Assembly (NCBI RefSeq): GCF_003149145.1
Contig: NZ_QGDQ01000001.1
Span: 248,001 to 312,000, forward strand
Direction of reading: 5' to 3'
DNA: 64,000 bases
Origin: Quadrisphaera granulorum
Lineage (GTDB): Bacteria; Actinomycetota; Actinomycetes; Actinomycetales; Quadrisphaeraceae
A program made the translations under genes and the position numbers. Each line of letters begins with the position of its first letter. Positions within the stretch are counted from its first letter, which is position 1. This document shows positions 16,196-24,207 of this stretch, one piece after another. The notes below the pieces were generated by a model. It was not told the DNA's origin, did no database searches, and worked only from the letters and a program-made list of their open reading frames with translations.

Positions 16196-16663
16196 TCAGG
16201 GGCGGGGCGGGCGCAGGCGGGCGGCTGCGGTGGAGTCGATGACGAGCAGCGCCAGGCCCTGCACCACCACGGCGAGCCCGTGGCCGCGCACAGCGGCGTC
16301 GCTCGTGCGCCGGCGCTCCTGCCGGCCCAGCCCGCGCAGGCGCTGCGGCACGCGGTCGGGACGGGCGGCCAGCGCGGAGCCGATACCGACGTACGCCACG
16401 TCCGCGGCGGCGTTGGCGATCAGTAGCGCCCGCAGCCGTCCCGCCGGCGGGGTGTTCCCGCGGGTGCTCGCCGCCAGCACGCCCGCGTCGGCCGCAGCCC
16501 AGAGCAGGGTCTGCAGGCCGAACGCGCGCAGCAGCGGGTCCTTCCGCGACCGGCCGACGGCGATCGCCGCCGCGCCACCCACCGTGCTCACGCCCACCCA
16601 TGCGCCCAGCGAGCGCTGGAGCTGTCGCTCGACCGCCACCACCCGACCGACCTCGTCGTCCAC
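16196..16663 (-). CDS. Small membrane protein of unknown function
   Basis: A 155-residue protein with about four hydrophobic segments (SLGAWVGVSTVGGAAAIAVG; FGLQTLLWAAADAGVLAAS; LRALLIANAAADVAYVGIGSAL; VRGHGLAVVVQGLALLVIDSTAA). The pattern of paired short TM helices with WAAADAG and NAAADVAYVGIG repeats resembles small uncharacterised actinobacterial membrane proteins, but I cannot name the family. Start taken as GTG 16663 (VDDEVGRVVAVERQ); the frame stays open to 16756 but that extension would overlap the region just upstream of the tmRNA. Transcribed divergently from ssrA. Confidence 0.6.
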   Translation of the reverse strand: MDDEVGRVVAVERQLQRSLGAWVGVSTVGGAAAIAVGRSRKDPLLRAFGLQTLLWAAADAGVLAASTRGNTPPAGRLRALLIANAAADVAYVGIGSALAARPDRVPQRLRGLGRQERRRTSDAAVRGHGLAVVVQGLALLVIDSTAAARLRPPRP

Positions 16664-16765
16664 CGCACCAGTCTGGGCCCCGACGCCGCGGGCCGCGGGA
16701 ACACGGGAGGAAACCGGAGGCGTTGTACCCGGCGGAGCGCGTAGAGTGCTCTGCACAACTCCACA

Positions 16766-17134
16766 GGGGGTGCCAGGTCTCGACGTCGCATCGTCGAACC
16801 AGGGGAAGCGGGTCGAGAAGGCAAGGTCATCTCGTTAACGTTCCTTGCAAACCCATAGGTGCCGATTCCAAGAGCACCGACTTCGCTCTCGCTGCCTGAT
16901 CAGCTGAGTTGAAAGTCCGTCGGCCCGGGAGTGCTCCCGGCCCGGGTACCGGCGTCAGCTAGGGGGCTCCACCACCGACCAGTGTCACCGGGGTCGGTGG
17001 GAAATCAAGGTGACTGGGCCCGTCAGCGCAACGTCCGTGTGAGCGCTGGGGCCGAGTAGAACGATTCACGGTCTGCACCCGGAGAAGCCCTGGGGGTACG
17101 ACGGCGGACGCGGGTTCGATTCCCGCCACCTCCA
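16766..17134 (+). ncRNA. ssrA: Transfer-messenger RNA (tmRNA)
   Basis: A 369-nt gene for the ribosome-rescue RNA. The 5' end GGGGGTG (16766-16772) pairs with CACCTCC (17127-17133) as a 7-bp acceptor stem with one G-U, leaving discriminator A17134. CCA is not encoded. The T-arm is GCGGG/CCCGC (17110-17114/17122-17126) with TTCGATT loop. The 5' domain GTCTCGACGTCGC matches the tRNA-like domain. The tag reading frame starts at GCC 16861 and gives ADSKSTDFALAA before TGA 16897-16899, a standard degradation tag ending ALAA. It works with SmpB, encoded 3.3 kb upstream. Confidence 0.95.
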
Positions 17135-17188
17135 CTCGTCGCTCTCAAAAGTTCCACTCAGAAGTCAGAAGAGCGGCACCCCACCCGT

Positions 17189-17220
17189 CGAAGGGCCCGA
17201 CCACCAGGTCGGGCCCTTCG
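17189..17220. terminator. Bidirectional hairpin terminator after ssrA
   Basis: A perfect 14-bp stem CGAAGGGCCCGACC (17189-17202) with 17207-17220, and ACCA loop. It lies between convergent ssrA and the esterase gene and can serve both. Confidence 0.85.
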
Positions 17221-17225
17221 TCCGT

Positions 17226-17245
17226 TCAGCTCTTCTCAGCTCTTC
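17226..17245. repeat. Stop-codon tandem repeat at the end of the esterase gene
   Basis: Two exact 10-bp copies of TCAGCTCTTC (17226-17235, 17236-17245). On the minus strand the inner copy contains the true TGA stop and the outer copy a second TGA 10 bases later in another frame. Confidence 0.85.
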
Positions 17246-18249
17246 TGCGGTGCGGCCAGGCGCTGGCTGAAGAACGCGAACACCTGCGGCATCGCCGCCT
17301 TGAAGGACGTCGTGAGGTGTTGCCCGCCCGGCTGCAGGTAGATCTGCGTGGTCGACGGCGGAGGAAGCAGCGGCGCGAACGCCTTCGCCTCCTTCACATC
17401 GAGGGAGCTGTCCGTGCCCGCCACGAACAGCCACGCCGTGTCGCCGGTGTAGTGCGGCGCCAGTGCCGTCGGGTACAGCGCTTCGACGGCGGGATCCTTG
17501 CGCCCCGGCAGCGTGGTCTCCATCGAGAAGTACCCGGCGATGCTCACCACCGCCCCGTACTGGCCGGGGTGCCGCAGGGCGATCGCGGCGGCGCAGTACC
17601 CGCCGGAGGAGGCCCCCGCCACGCCCCAGCCCTTCCCCTGGGGCATGACGCGGAAGTCGTGCTGCACCACGGTGGGCAGGTCGGTGTCGAGGAAGGTGCC
17701 CACCGCGGGCTCGCCCGGCAGGTCGGTGCACTCGGTGTCGACGTTCTTGGACACCTGCATCTCCGGCATGACGAAGACGAACGGCAGCACGGTCCCGTTC
17801 TTCGCGCCTTCGCTCACCACGTCTTGTGCGCCGTAGGATCTGTCGGTCCAGTTGTTGTACGTGGCGCCGTCACCTCCGGGATAGAGGAACAGCACGGGGA
17901 AGTCGCTGTGGGCGTAGGCCGGGTCGTTGTACTGCGGCGGCGTCCACACCCACACCTTCATCGTCACGCCGGACTTCGCGCCGGTCAGCGTGGTCTGCAG
18001 CACCGTCTGATCGCCGAAACTCGTCGGGGTCCACTTCTGCCCGTCAGCGACGTGCCTCGACGTCGGCGTAGGCGAGGGACTGGACGACGACGTCGGGGTG
18101 CCCGCGCTCGTCGTCGAGGCTGCCCCGGCTGCTGAAGAACCCGACGACGACTGGGGCGCGGCGGCACCCGAGCAGGCGCTCAGGGCCGCGGCGACCCCTG
18201 CCACCAGCGCGGCAGCGGCGAGGAGACGATGAGGACGGCGCACGATCAC
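17236..18249 (-). CDS. Secreted esterase lipoprotein (esterase D/Fes-type alpha/beta hydrolase)
   Basis: A 337-residue exported protein. The signal peptide ends in lipobox LSAC (Cys near 26), and a long Ser/Thr/Pro linker (~27-65) spaces the catalytic domain from the membrane. The hydrolase has the nucleophile elbow GASSGG, with VLFLYPGGDG near the oxyanion hole and a late His in GGQHLTTSF. A DTECTD motif also occurs in the second esterase at 23098. Likely hydrolyses ester or acyl groups at the cell surface; substrate unknown. Start ATG 18249. No obvious operon partner. Confidence 0.85.
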   Translation of the reverse strand: MIVRRPHRLLAAAALVAGVAAALSACSGAAAPQSSSGSSAAGAASTTSAGTPTSSSSPSPTPTSRHVADGQKWTPTSFGDQTVLQTTLTGAKSGVTMKVWVWTPPQYNDPAYAHSDFPVLFLYPGGDGATYNNWTDRSYGAQDVVSEGAKNGTVLPFVFVMPEMQVSKNVDTECTDLPGEPAVGTFLDTDLPTVVQHDFRVMPQGKGWGVAGASSGGYCAAAIALRHPGQYGAVVSIAGYFSMETTLPGRKDPAVEALYPTALAPHYTGDTAWLFVAGTDSSLDVKEAKAFAPLLPPPSTTQIYLQPGGQHLTTSFKAAMPQVFAFFSQRLAAPQKS

Positions 18250-18318
18250 CAGCGTGGCGCCTGGTGCATGACGGCACCCTGCTCGCCACCTGGGCAGGCG
18301 CTGACTGCGCCCTGCCTG

Positions 18319-18792
18319 TCAGCCGAAAGTGAAGCGCGTGCAGTCGGTGGGGAAGGAGAACCACGCCAGCGCCCGCTGCGGCACGAGCACACGCAGACCC
18401 CCGCCGTCGTCCCCGGCCCACGCATTGGCCTCGGGGGAGTAGCCGGCTGAGTGGTACTTGGCGAACGCCGAGGACAACCGCTGACCCAGCCCGTCGGCGT
18501 CAGCGCGGGTGGCGTGCGACTCGCCCTCGACGATCACGGCCTGCGCCCCGCTCTCGAGGTTCAGCGTGCACGCGGGGTTGGTGGCGAGGTTGCGCGCGTG
18601 GACGGTCGTGGACGCGCCGTCGTACCAGAACCGCCCGTCTACCCAGACTCCCCAGCGCGGCACGACGTGCGGGCGCCCGTCGGGCCGCACCGTGGCCAGC
18701 CAGTAGTGCTGTGCGGCCACCAGCCGCTCTTCGACGGCGCTCCACGGGAGCACCCCGTCCACTGTCTCCGGGAGCCCGTAGCCCTCGGGCAT
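18319..18792 (-). CDS. Pyridoxamine 5'-phosphate oxidase family protein (FMN or F420 binding)
   Basis: A 157-residue split-barrel flavin-binding protein. HYWLATVRPDGRPHVVPRWGVWVDGRFWYDGASTTVHARNLATNPACTLNLES is the typical PPOX core in which the barrel binds FMN, F420 or heme. In actinobacteria such proteins are often F420-dependent reductases; the cofactor cannot be decided by eye. Start chosen at ATG 18792 (MPEGYGLPE). An alternative ATG at 18831 would overlap the start codon of the divergent YchJ gene. Probably monocistronic. Confidence 0.8.
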   Translation of the reverse strand: MPEGYGLPETVDGVLPWSAVEERLVAAQHYWLATVRPDGRPHVVPRWGVWVDGRFWYDGASTTVHARNLATNPACTLNLESGAQAVIVEGESHATRADADGLGQRLSSAFAKYHSAGYSPEANAWAGDDGGGLRVLVPQRALAWFSFPTDCTRFTFG

Positions 18793-18829
18793 GGTCGGTC
18801 GATCAGCTGTCGGCCCCAGACTTGACGTC

Positions 18830-19264
18830 ATGGCCGGGAACGTAGACAGCACCACCGACAGCGCCCGCTGCCCCTGCGGTACCGGTGAGGTCTACGGCTC
18901 CTGCTGCGGCAGGTTCCACCGCGGCGAGGCCCACGCTCCCACCGCCGAGGCGCTCATGCGCTCGCGGTACAGCGCTTTCGCCGTCCGCGACGTCGTCTAC
19001 CTGGCCCGCACCTGGCACCCCTCCACCCGGCCCGCCGACGTCGGCACGGAGGATCTGGACCTCGACGAGGAGCAGCGCTGGCTCCGCCTCGACGTCCTGG
19101 AGACGGCGGCAGGTGGCCCCTTCGACGACGACGGGACCGTGCTGTTCGAGGCCCGCTGGCGCCGGGTCACTGATCGGGGCACTGAGCGGGGTGTGCTGCG
19201 CGAGCGCAGCCGCTTCGTGAGGGAGCAGGGTCGGTGGAGCTACCTGGACGGCGAGCCAGCCTGA
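18830..19264 (+). CDS. YchJ family protein with N-terminal SEC-C zinc motif
   Basis: A 144-residue protein. The SEC-C motif CPCGTGEVYGSCCGRFH (~11-28) binds zinc. The remaining YchJ domain has LMRSRYSAFAVRDVVYLARTWHPSTRP, W-rich strands and VLFEARWR. Function of YchJ is unknown; the fold is NTF2-like. Start ATG 18830 (MAGNVDST); an earlier in-frame ATG at 18791 overlaps the start of the divergent PPOX gene. The downstream EEP gene begins inside or just after its 3' end, so the two are likely co-transcribed. Confidence 0.85.
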   Translation: MAGNVDSTTDSARCPCGTGEVYGSCCGRFHRGEAHAPTAEALMRSRYSAFAVRDVVYLARTWHPSTRPADVGTEDLDLDEEQRWLRLDVLETAAGGPFDDDGTVLFEARWRRVTDRGTERGVLRERSRFVREQGRWSYLDGEPA

Positions 19265-19293
19265 CCCCCGCGCGCCTGTGGGAGTGTGCCCGG

Positions 19294-20253
19294 GTGCGCT
19301 ACGGGACCCTGGCGAGCGCAGCGTTGCTCGCCATCGCCGTCCTGCGAGACTCCACCGCGCAGACCTACGCCTTGGCGCTGTTCGCCTTCTGGTGGCTCGT
19401 GCCCACCCTGCCCCTGCTGGTTCTCGCAGCACTGCGCCGGAAGTGGCGGTCTGCAGCTGCGCTGGTGGTCCCAGCCCTGGTCTTCGTGACCACGTGGGGG
19501 CCGTCGCTGGCGCCGGTGCATACCGAGAAGCAGGACCTGCGTGTGGCCACGTACAACGCCACCCACGGTGTCGGCACCGACGGAGTGCTCGCCCTGGTGC
19601 ACGACGGCGATCCCGATGTGCTGCTCCTGCAGGAGCTCACCGGCCGCCAGATGACGCTGCTGGACCGCCAGCTCGCCGAGACCTACCCCCACCGGTCCTT
19701 CGGCCCGCGCAGCCAGGAGCAGGGCGACGGCGACGCGGTGCTCTCCCGGTTCCCGATCACCGCGGTCGAGCCCGTGACGGGCCTCCCGGAGGGTGCGCGC
19801 CCGGCCGATCTCGTGCACCTGGACGTGAAAGGTCACCCGACGTCGGTCTTCTCCGTGCACCTGGCCAGCCCCTGCTTGCTGTGCGGCCCGTCCGGAGACC
19901 GGGGTAACCCCTCCGGCAGCACCGCGCAGTCGGCGGCGGTGCGGGTGGCGGAGTCCCACCGCTTCGCGGAGCTCGCGGCGCAGCGGCGCGCGGCCGGAGA
20001 CCTCGTGATCCTCGCCGGTGATATCAACTCCTCCGAGCTGAACCAGCCGCTGGGGGTGCTGACGTCCCAGGGCCTCGTCGACGTCCAGGCCGCCGTCGGA
20101 CGGTGGCCGCACCTGACGCGCGGTTCGTGGCCGGGCCTCGCGCGGGTCGACGTCGTCCTGGTAGACGGTTTCACGCCGCTGCGCATCTGGGAGGGGCCCC
20201 GCGGGCCCAGCACGCACTCGCCGATCCTCGCCGACCTGGCCTTGTCGGCCTGA
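19294..20253 (+). CDS. Membrane-anchored endonuclease/exonuclease/phosphatase (EEP) family protein
   Basis: A 319-residue protein. Two or three N-terminal TM segments (TLASAALLAIAVLR; ALALFAFWWLVPTLPLLVLAAL; ALVVPALVFVTTWG) precede an EEP domain with the metal and catalytic motifs RVATYNATH, VLLLQELTG, DAVLSRFPI, VILAGDINSSEL and THSPILADLAL. The catalytic domain should face outside, as in other secreted EEP phosphodiesterases. Start taken at GTG 19294, with GGGAG eight bases upstream; GTG 19234 is an alternative that overlaps ychJ. It ends exactly next to the convergent DMT gene (stop codons adjacent at 20253/20254). Confidence 0.82.
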   Translation: MRYGTLASAALLAIAVLRDSTAQTYALALFAFWWLVPTLPLLVLAALRRKWRSAAALVVPALVFVTTWGPSLAPVHTEKQDLRVATYNATHGVGTDGVLALVHDGDPDVLLLQELTGRQMTLLDRQLAETYPHRSFGPRSQEQGDGDAVLSRFPITAVEPVTGLPEGARPADLVHLDVKGHPTSVFSVHLASPCLLCGPSGDRGNPSGSTAQSAAVRVAESHRFAELAAQRRAAGDLVILAGDINSSELNQPLGVLTSQGLVDVQAAVGRWPHLTRGSWPGLARVDVVLVDGFTPLRIWEGPRGPSTHSPILADLALSA

Positions 20254-21141
20254 TCAGGTGCCGGCGGCCGCCGCAGGGCGCGCCAGCTGCACGCACGCCC
20301 CCAGCGCCAGCAGGACCCCGACGACGACAGGCACCGCCCAGCCCGCGCGGACACCGTCGTCGAGCAGCAGCAGTCCAGCGGCACCCCCGACGACCACCTC
20401 CACCACCCACAGCGTGGCGGTGGCGACGACGACGCCGTCCCCGGCCAGTGACCGTCCGTACAGCAGCGTGCCGGCTACCCCTGAGACGACGACGGCCCAG
20501 GTCGCGGGTTCGGCCAGCAGACCCAGCCAGGAGGCGGGCTCCACCAGCCGGGCGCACAGCGCGGCGATCGAGTAGGCGAGGCCCGCGCTGGTCGAGAACA
20601 CGACGGCGCCGGTGCGCCCGGTGAGCCACCGCCCGCCCCGCCCGGCGGGCACCGCCGCGAGCAGCGCCAGGGCGATCGCCAGGGCCAGGCACCACTCGAC
20701 GGTGCCGGCCGGTGCGGGCTCGGGCCGCCCGGGTCGGGCGCCCGCGGCGACGAGGCCCAGCCCGACGACGGCGACCCCCACGGCCGCCGCTCCACCACGC
20801 CCCAGCCGCACCCCCAGCACGCGGGCGCCGACCACGGCCGTGACCGCCAGCGACCCGGCCAGCAACGCCTGCACCGCGAACAGCGGCAGGGTGCGCAGCG
20901 CCAGCAGCGACACCAGCCACGCGGCGCCGTCGAGCACCACCCCGGCGAGGTAGGCCGGCTGGCGGGCCAGGCCCGCGGCGGCCGCTCCGGCACCTGGCAC
21001 CGCGGCGGCCTCGGCCCGGCGCGCACCGACCGCCTGCAGCACCGAGGCGAGGCCGTAGGCCACCGCCGCGACGAGCGCCGCGGTGAGGCCCACGAGCGCG
21101 GTCGGGCCCACCATCGCGGTCGGGCCCAGCGCCGCCGTCAT
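20254..21141 (-). CDS. DMT/EamA-like multi-TM membrane protein coupled to an MprF-like synthase
   Basis: A 295-residue, almost wholly hydrophobic protein with about nine or ten TM helices in two halves (repeat starts near LVGLTAALVAAVAYGLASVLQAVG and TGAVVFSTSAGLAYSIAALCARLV), the layout of drug/metabolite (EamA-like) transporters. The ATG start overlaps the stop of the upstream synthase gene (ATGA at 21138-21141), so translation is coupled. That coupling, plus the absence of an N-terminal flippase domain in the partner, makes a lipid-flipping or lipid-export role a reasonable hypothesis. Substrate otherwise unknown. Confidence 0.75.
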   Translation of the reverse strand: MTAALGPTAMVGPTALVGLTAALVAAVAYGLASVLQAVGARRAEAAAVPGAGAAAAGLARQPAYLAGVVLDGAAWLVSLLALRTLPLFAVQALLAGSLAVTAVVGARVLGVRLGRGGAAAVGVAVVGLGLVAAGARPGRPEPAPAGTVEWCLALAIALALLAAVPAGRGGRWLTGRTGAVVFSTSAGLAYSIAALCARLVEPASWLGLLAEPATWAVVVSGVAGTLLYGRSLAGDGVVVATATLWVVEVVVGGAAGLLLLDDGVRAGWAVPVVVGVLLALGACVQLARPAAAAGT

Positions 21142-22979
21142 CGGGACGGCGCCCCGCCGTCGTCGTCGCCCTGGTCGTGGCTCTCGCCCTGGCTCTGGTC
21201 CTGGGCGTCGTCGTCGTCGTCGCCGTCGTCGCGGGACCGCAAGGGGAGCCGCTCCTTCAGGGCCGTCCCGACGCCCTGCAGCGTCGAGAGCAGCGGCAGC
21301 TCGCCGGTCAGGCCCTCGGCGCGGGCCATCGCGAGTCCGTCGGTGGCGAGCTGGGCGAGGTCGTCGACGACGATGTAGCGGGCACGCCAGGCCGGGTCGT
21401 ACTTGGCGTTGAAGCGCCACAGCGACTCCATCTGGGAGTGGCTGCCCAGGCGCGCGAGCACCTGGCGGGCGAGCTCGGGCACGCGGCCCTCCTGCTCGCC
21501 GCTGACCACCGTGCGCAGCACCGCGAAGTTCAGGCCGAGGCCCTTCTGGCCGGTGTCGCGCAGGTGCTCGGCGGTCGCGATGATCATCGCGTCGACGATG
21601 CCGGAGGGCAGGTCCTCGTCGGTGGAGCGGCGCATGACGTCGAGCGACCATCCCTGGACGTCCGCGGCGGGAACCCACTGGATGAACCCCACGAGCCGGC
21701 TGCCCCCGCCCTCGAGCGCCTGGTAGGCCAGGGTGAGCAGCAGGTCGGGGTCGACCGGCTCGGCCAGGCGGGAGAGCGTCATGGAGAAGCCCCGCTCGGC
21801 CTCACCGCGACGGCTCTGCACGCTGAGAGCCACCAGCTCGGCGCGCTGCTCCGGGGTGAGGTCCGCGGGGGAGTGGAAGGAGTAGGTGACCCCGGCGCGC
21901 CCCACCCGGTTGTAGGCCTGCCGCAACGACTTCATGTGGCCGCCCTGCAGCGTGAACGTGCTGCAGTCGAGCACCGCCTCGTCGCCGAGGTAGACCCCGC
22001 GCATGCCGGTGCGCTCGTAGATCGGCAGCCACGTCTCCGATGCGCCGATGACGAGCACCGTCCAGCCGTTGCGCTCCGCGTACTCGCGGAAGTCGGCCCA
22101 GGCGGCCTCGCGCTCCTCGGGCGGGCCGATCGGGTCAGGGGACACGAGGCACACGTCGCCGCGTACCGAGTGCGCCACCACGGAGGAACCGGTGAAGAAC
22201 CAGTCCTTGTCGTCGCGCAGCGCGAAGTACGCCAGCGTGTCACCGCCCCACCGGCTGACCACGTGACGGGCGCGTTCGCGCTCGCGGTCATGGTCGTGGC
22301 GGGAGAGCTTCGGGGCGCGCCGCGGGGCGAACAGCAGCCACAGCGCTGAGCAGACCAGGCCCACCCCCACCACGGGCAGCACGCGGCTGGACGCCGGTCC
22401 CAGGCCGGGGACGACGCCAGCGGGTACGCCCACCCGACGCGCCTCTTCCACCCCCACGAGGCGGCCGGCGGCCTCGCGGGCGGTCTCCCCGAAGTAGTGG
22501 TGGTGGCGGTGACCGCCGAAGCTCATGCTGATCGCCACGGCGACGAACACCGCCAGCACCGCACCACCGATGCTCAGCACCACCGCCCTCAAGGCCACAG
22601 CCCGGCTCGGCAGCACCGGGAAGGCGCGCCGCTGCGTCACGAGGTAGGCACCGACCCCGGCCGTGATGACGGCCTCTTCCCAGTCGATGCCCTTGACGAG
22701 GTGCAGCAGGGTCAGCACCGCGAGCAGGGCTAGGGCCGCGGCCCAGGCCAAGCGGCTCCCGCGGCGCAGGCCGCGGGCCACCACGAGCAGGGTGCACCCG
22801 GCCAGCGCCGTCACCCCGGCGGCGGTGGAGGGCACGAGGAAGGGCGTGAGCCCGATGAGTGTCTCCAGCCGGTCGCGCAGCGGTGGCAGGGACGCCGACA
22901 GCAGGGCGAGCACACCTACGGCTCCGGTGAGCAGAGCGGCGAGCCGGCGGCGGCGGTCACGACGGACGAGCTGGTCCAC
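21138..22979 (-). CDS. MprF-like phosphatidylglycerol aminoacyltransferase (DUF2156), short membrane domain
   Basis: About 613 residues. The N-terminal half has roughly six TM segments (RRLAALLTGAVGVLALLSASL to VVGVGLVCSALWLLFAP). It is followed by a cytoplasmic double-GNAT DUF2156 domain (~270-600) with FFTGSSVVAHSVRGDVCLVSPDPIGP, CSTFTLQGGHMKSLRQAYNR, GWSLDVMRRS and a C-terminal YDPAWRARYIVV. The family moves amino acids from aminoacyl-tRNA to phosphatidylglycerol, lowering surface charge and protecting against cationic peptides. Full-length MprF has ~14 TM including a flippase; that part is missing. Start uncertain: GTG 22979 (VDQLVRRDRRRR) chosen, ATG 23099 possible. Divergent from an esterase and coupled to a DMT protein. 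Confidence 0.82.
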   Translation of the reverse strand: MDQLVRRDRRRRLAALLTGAVGVLALLSASLPPLRDRLETLIGLTPFLVPSTAAGVTALAGCTLLVVARGLRRGSRLAWAAALALLAVLTLLHLVKGIDWEEAVITAGVGAYLVTQRRAFPVLPSRAVALRAVVLSIGGAVLAVFVAVAISMSFGGHRHHHYFGETAREAAGRLVGVEEARRVGVPAGVVPGLGPASSRVLPVVGVGLVCSALWLLFAPRRAPKLSRHDHDRERERARHVVSRWGGDTLAYFALRDDKDWFFTGSSVVAHSVRGDVCLVSPDPIGPPEEREAAWADFREYAERNGWTVLVIGASETWLPIYERTGMRGVYLGDEAVLDCSTFTLQGGHMKSLRQAYNRVGRAGVTYSFHSPADLTPEQRAELVALSVQSRRGEAERGFSMTLSRLAEPVDPDLLLTLAYQALEGGGSRLVGFIQWVPAADVQGWSLDVMRRSTDEDLPSGIVDAMIIATAEHLRDTGQKGLGLNFAVLRTVVSGEQEGRVPELARQVLARLGSHSQMESLWRFNAKYDPAWRARYIVVDDLAQLATDGLAMARAEGLTGELPLLSTLQGVGTALKERLPLRSRDDGDDDDDAQDQSQGESHDQGDDDGGAPSR

Positions 22980-23097
22980 AGGAAGATGTTCGGCTACCGC
23001 GCCGCGGGACCTGACGGCACCCGCGCTGCGGATCCGGGCACCGCCTCGGTCGCCACTCTGCTGCGCCCCCAGGCACGACCCAGGTCGAGGGCGCATC

Positions 23098-24207
23098 ATG
23101 CTGCGGGTGGACCTGCAGGCGCTCGCCGTCGACCTCCGGGACTCCTGGTGGCCGGCGGTGCTGCTCGGCGTCCTCGCGGTCGGGCTGCTCGCGCTCGGCG
23201 CCCGGCGCCGTCGCCGCGGACGCAGGCCAGCGCTGCCCTTCGCGGCCGCTGCGGTGGTGCTCGTCGTGGCCGGCGCGACCGCGGCCGGCGCGTGGACCGG
23301 GTCCGTGCCGTCCGCCCGGGCGGCGAAGACGGTCGCCAGCGATGAGGTACCCGGCACCGACGGCGCGGTCACGCAGGTGCAGGTGCCGCTCCGTCCCGGC
23401 TCCGGTCTGGAGCCCAGCGACACCTGGATCTACACGCCACCGGGGTACGCCGGCTCCGCAGGGGGGCAGGGCGGCCCGCGCTACCCGGTCGTCTACCTGT
23501 TCCACGGTGAGCCCGGCTCCTCGGCCGACTGGTTCACCGCCGGCGACGTCGCCCGCACCGCCGACGAGCTCATCCGCGAGCGCCTCATCCCCCCGGTGAT
23601 CCTCGTGGCTCCCGACCTCACCGCACCGGACACCGACGACACCGAGTGCCTCGACAGCACCCGGCCGGGCGGCCCGCAGGTGGAGACGCACATCCTCGAC
23701 GTCGTCTCCTACGTCGACGCCCACTACGCGACCCAGGCCGACCCGGAGCACCGCATCGCCGCCGGCATGTCGATGGGAGCCTTCTGCGCCGTCGACCAGG
23801 GCCTACGCCACCAGGACGTCTACGGCGCCATCATCGGCCTGGAGGCGTACGCCGGCCCGGGCCAGGGAGGGCGTGACGCCCTCACCTCCGAGGCGCAGTT
23901 CCGGGCTGTCTCCCCGAGGTTCTACCTGCCGCAGCTGGAGATGACCCGACGCACGCCCGTGTACCTGGACACGGCGGAGGACGGCGACCCGATCTCCGCA
24001 CGCGCGACGCAGACGCTCGTGACGGAGCTCCGGGCCAAGGGGCTGCCGTTCCAGCACCACATCGAGGCGGACCAGGAGCACGACTGGGACTTCGCTGGGA
24101 TCGGCATCGCCCACGGCCTCGTGTGGACCTTCGACCAGCTCGGTCTGGCTCCCGTCCCGTCGGCGCAGCCACCTCAGGACGGTTCCTCCGTCCCCGCCAC
24201 CTCCTGA
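23098..24207 (+). CDS. Membrane-anchored extracytoplasmic esterase (esterase D family)
   Basis: A 369-residue protein. Two N-terminal TM helices (WWPAVLLGVLAVGLLALG; FAAAAVVLVVAGATAAGAW) anchor an outward-facing alpha/beta hydrolase with YPVVYLFHGEPGSSADWF, nucleophile elbow GMSMGAFC and late His (EADQEHDWDFAG). It shares the DTEC motif and the Ser-x-Gly-x-Cys layout with the lipoprotein esterase at 17236, so the two are paralogues. It is divergent from the MprF-like gene; bacteria are known to pair aminoacyl-lipid synthases with aminoacyl-lipid hydrolases, which is a possible role here. Start ATG 23098. Its 3' end overlaps the DUF4349 gene by 34 bases. Confidence 0.82.
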   Translation: MLRVDLQALAVDLRDSWWPAVLLGVLAVGLLALGARRRRRGRRPALPFAAAAVVLVVAGATAAGAWTGSVPSARAAKTVASDEVPGTDGAVTQVQVPLRPGSGLEPSDTWIYTPPGYAGSAGGQGGPRYPVVYLFHGEPGSSADWFTAGDVARTADELIRERLIPPVILVAPDLTAPDTDDTECLDSTRPGGPQVETHILDVVSYVDAHYATQADPEHRIAAGMSMGAFCAVDQGLRHQDVYGAIIGLEAYAGPGQGGRDALTSEAQFRAVSPRFYLPQLEMTRRTPVYLDTAEDGDPISARATQTLVTELRAKGLPFQHHIEADQEHDWDFAGIGIAHGLVWTFDQLGLAPVPSAQPPQDGSSVPATS

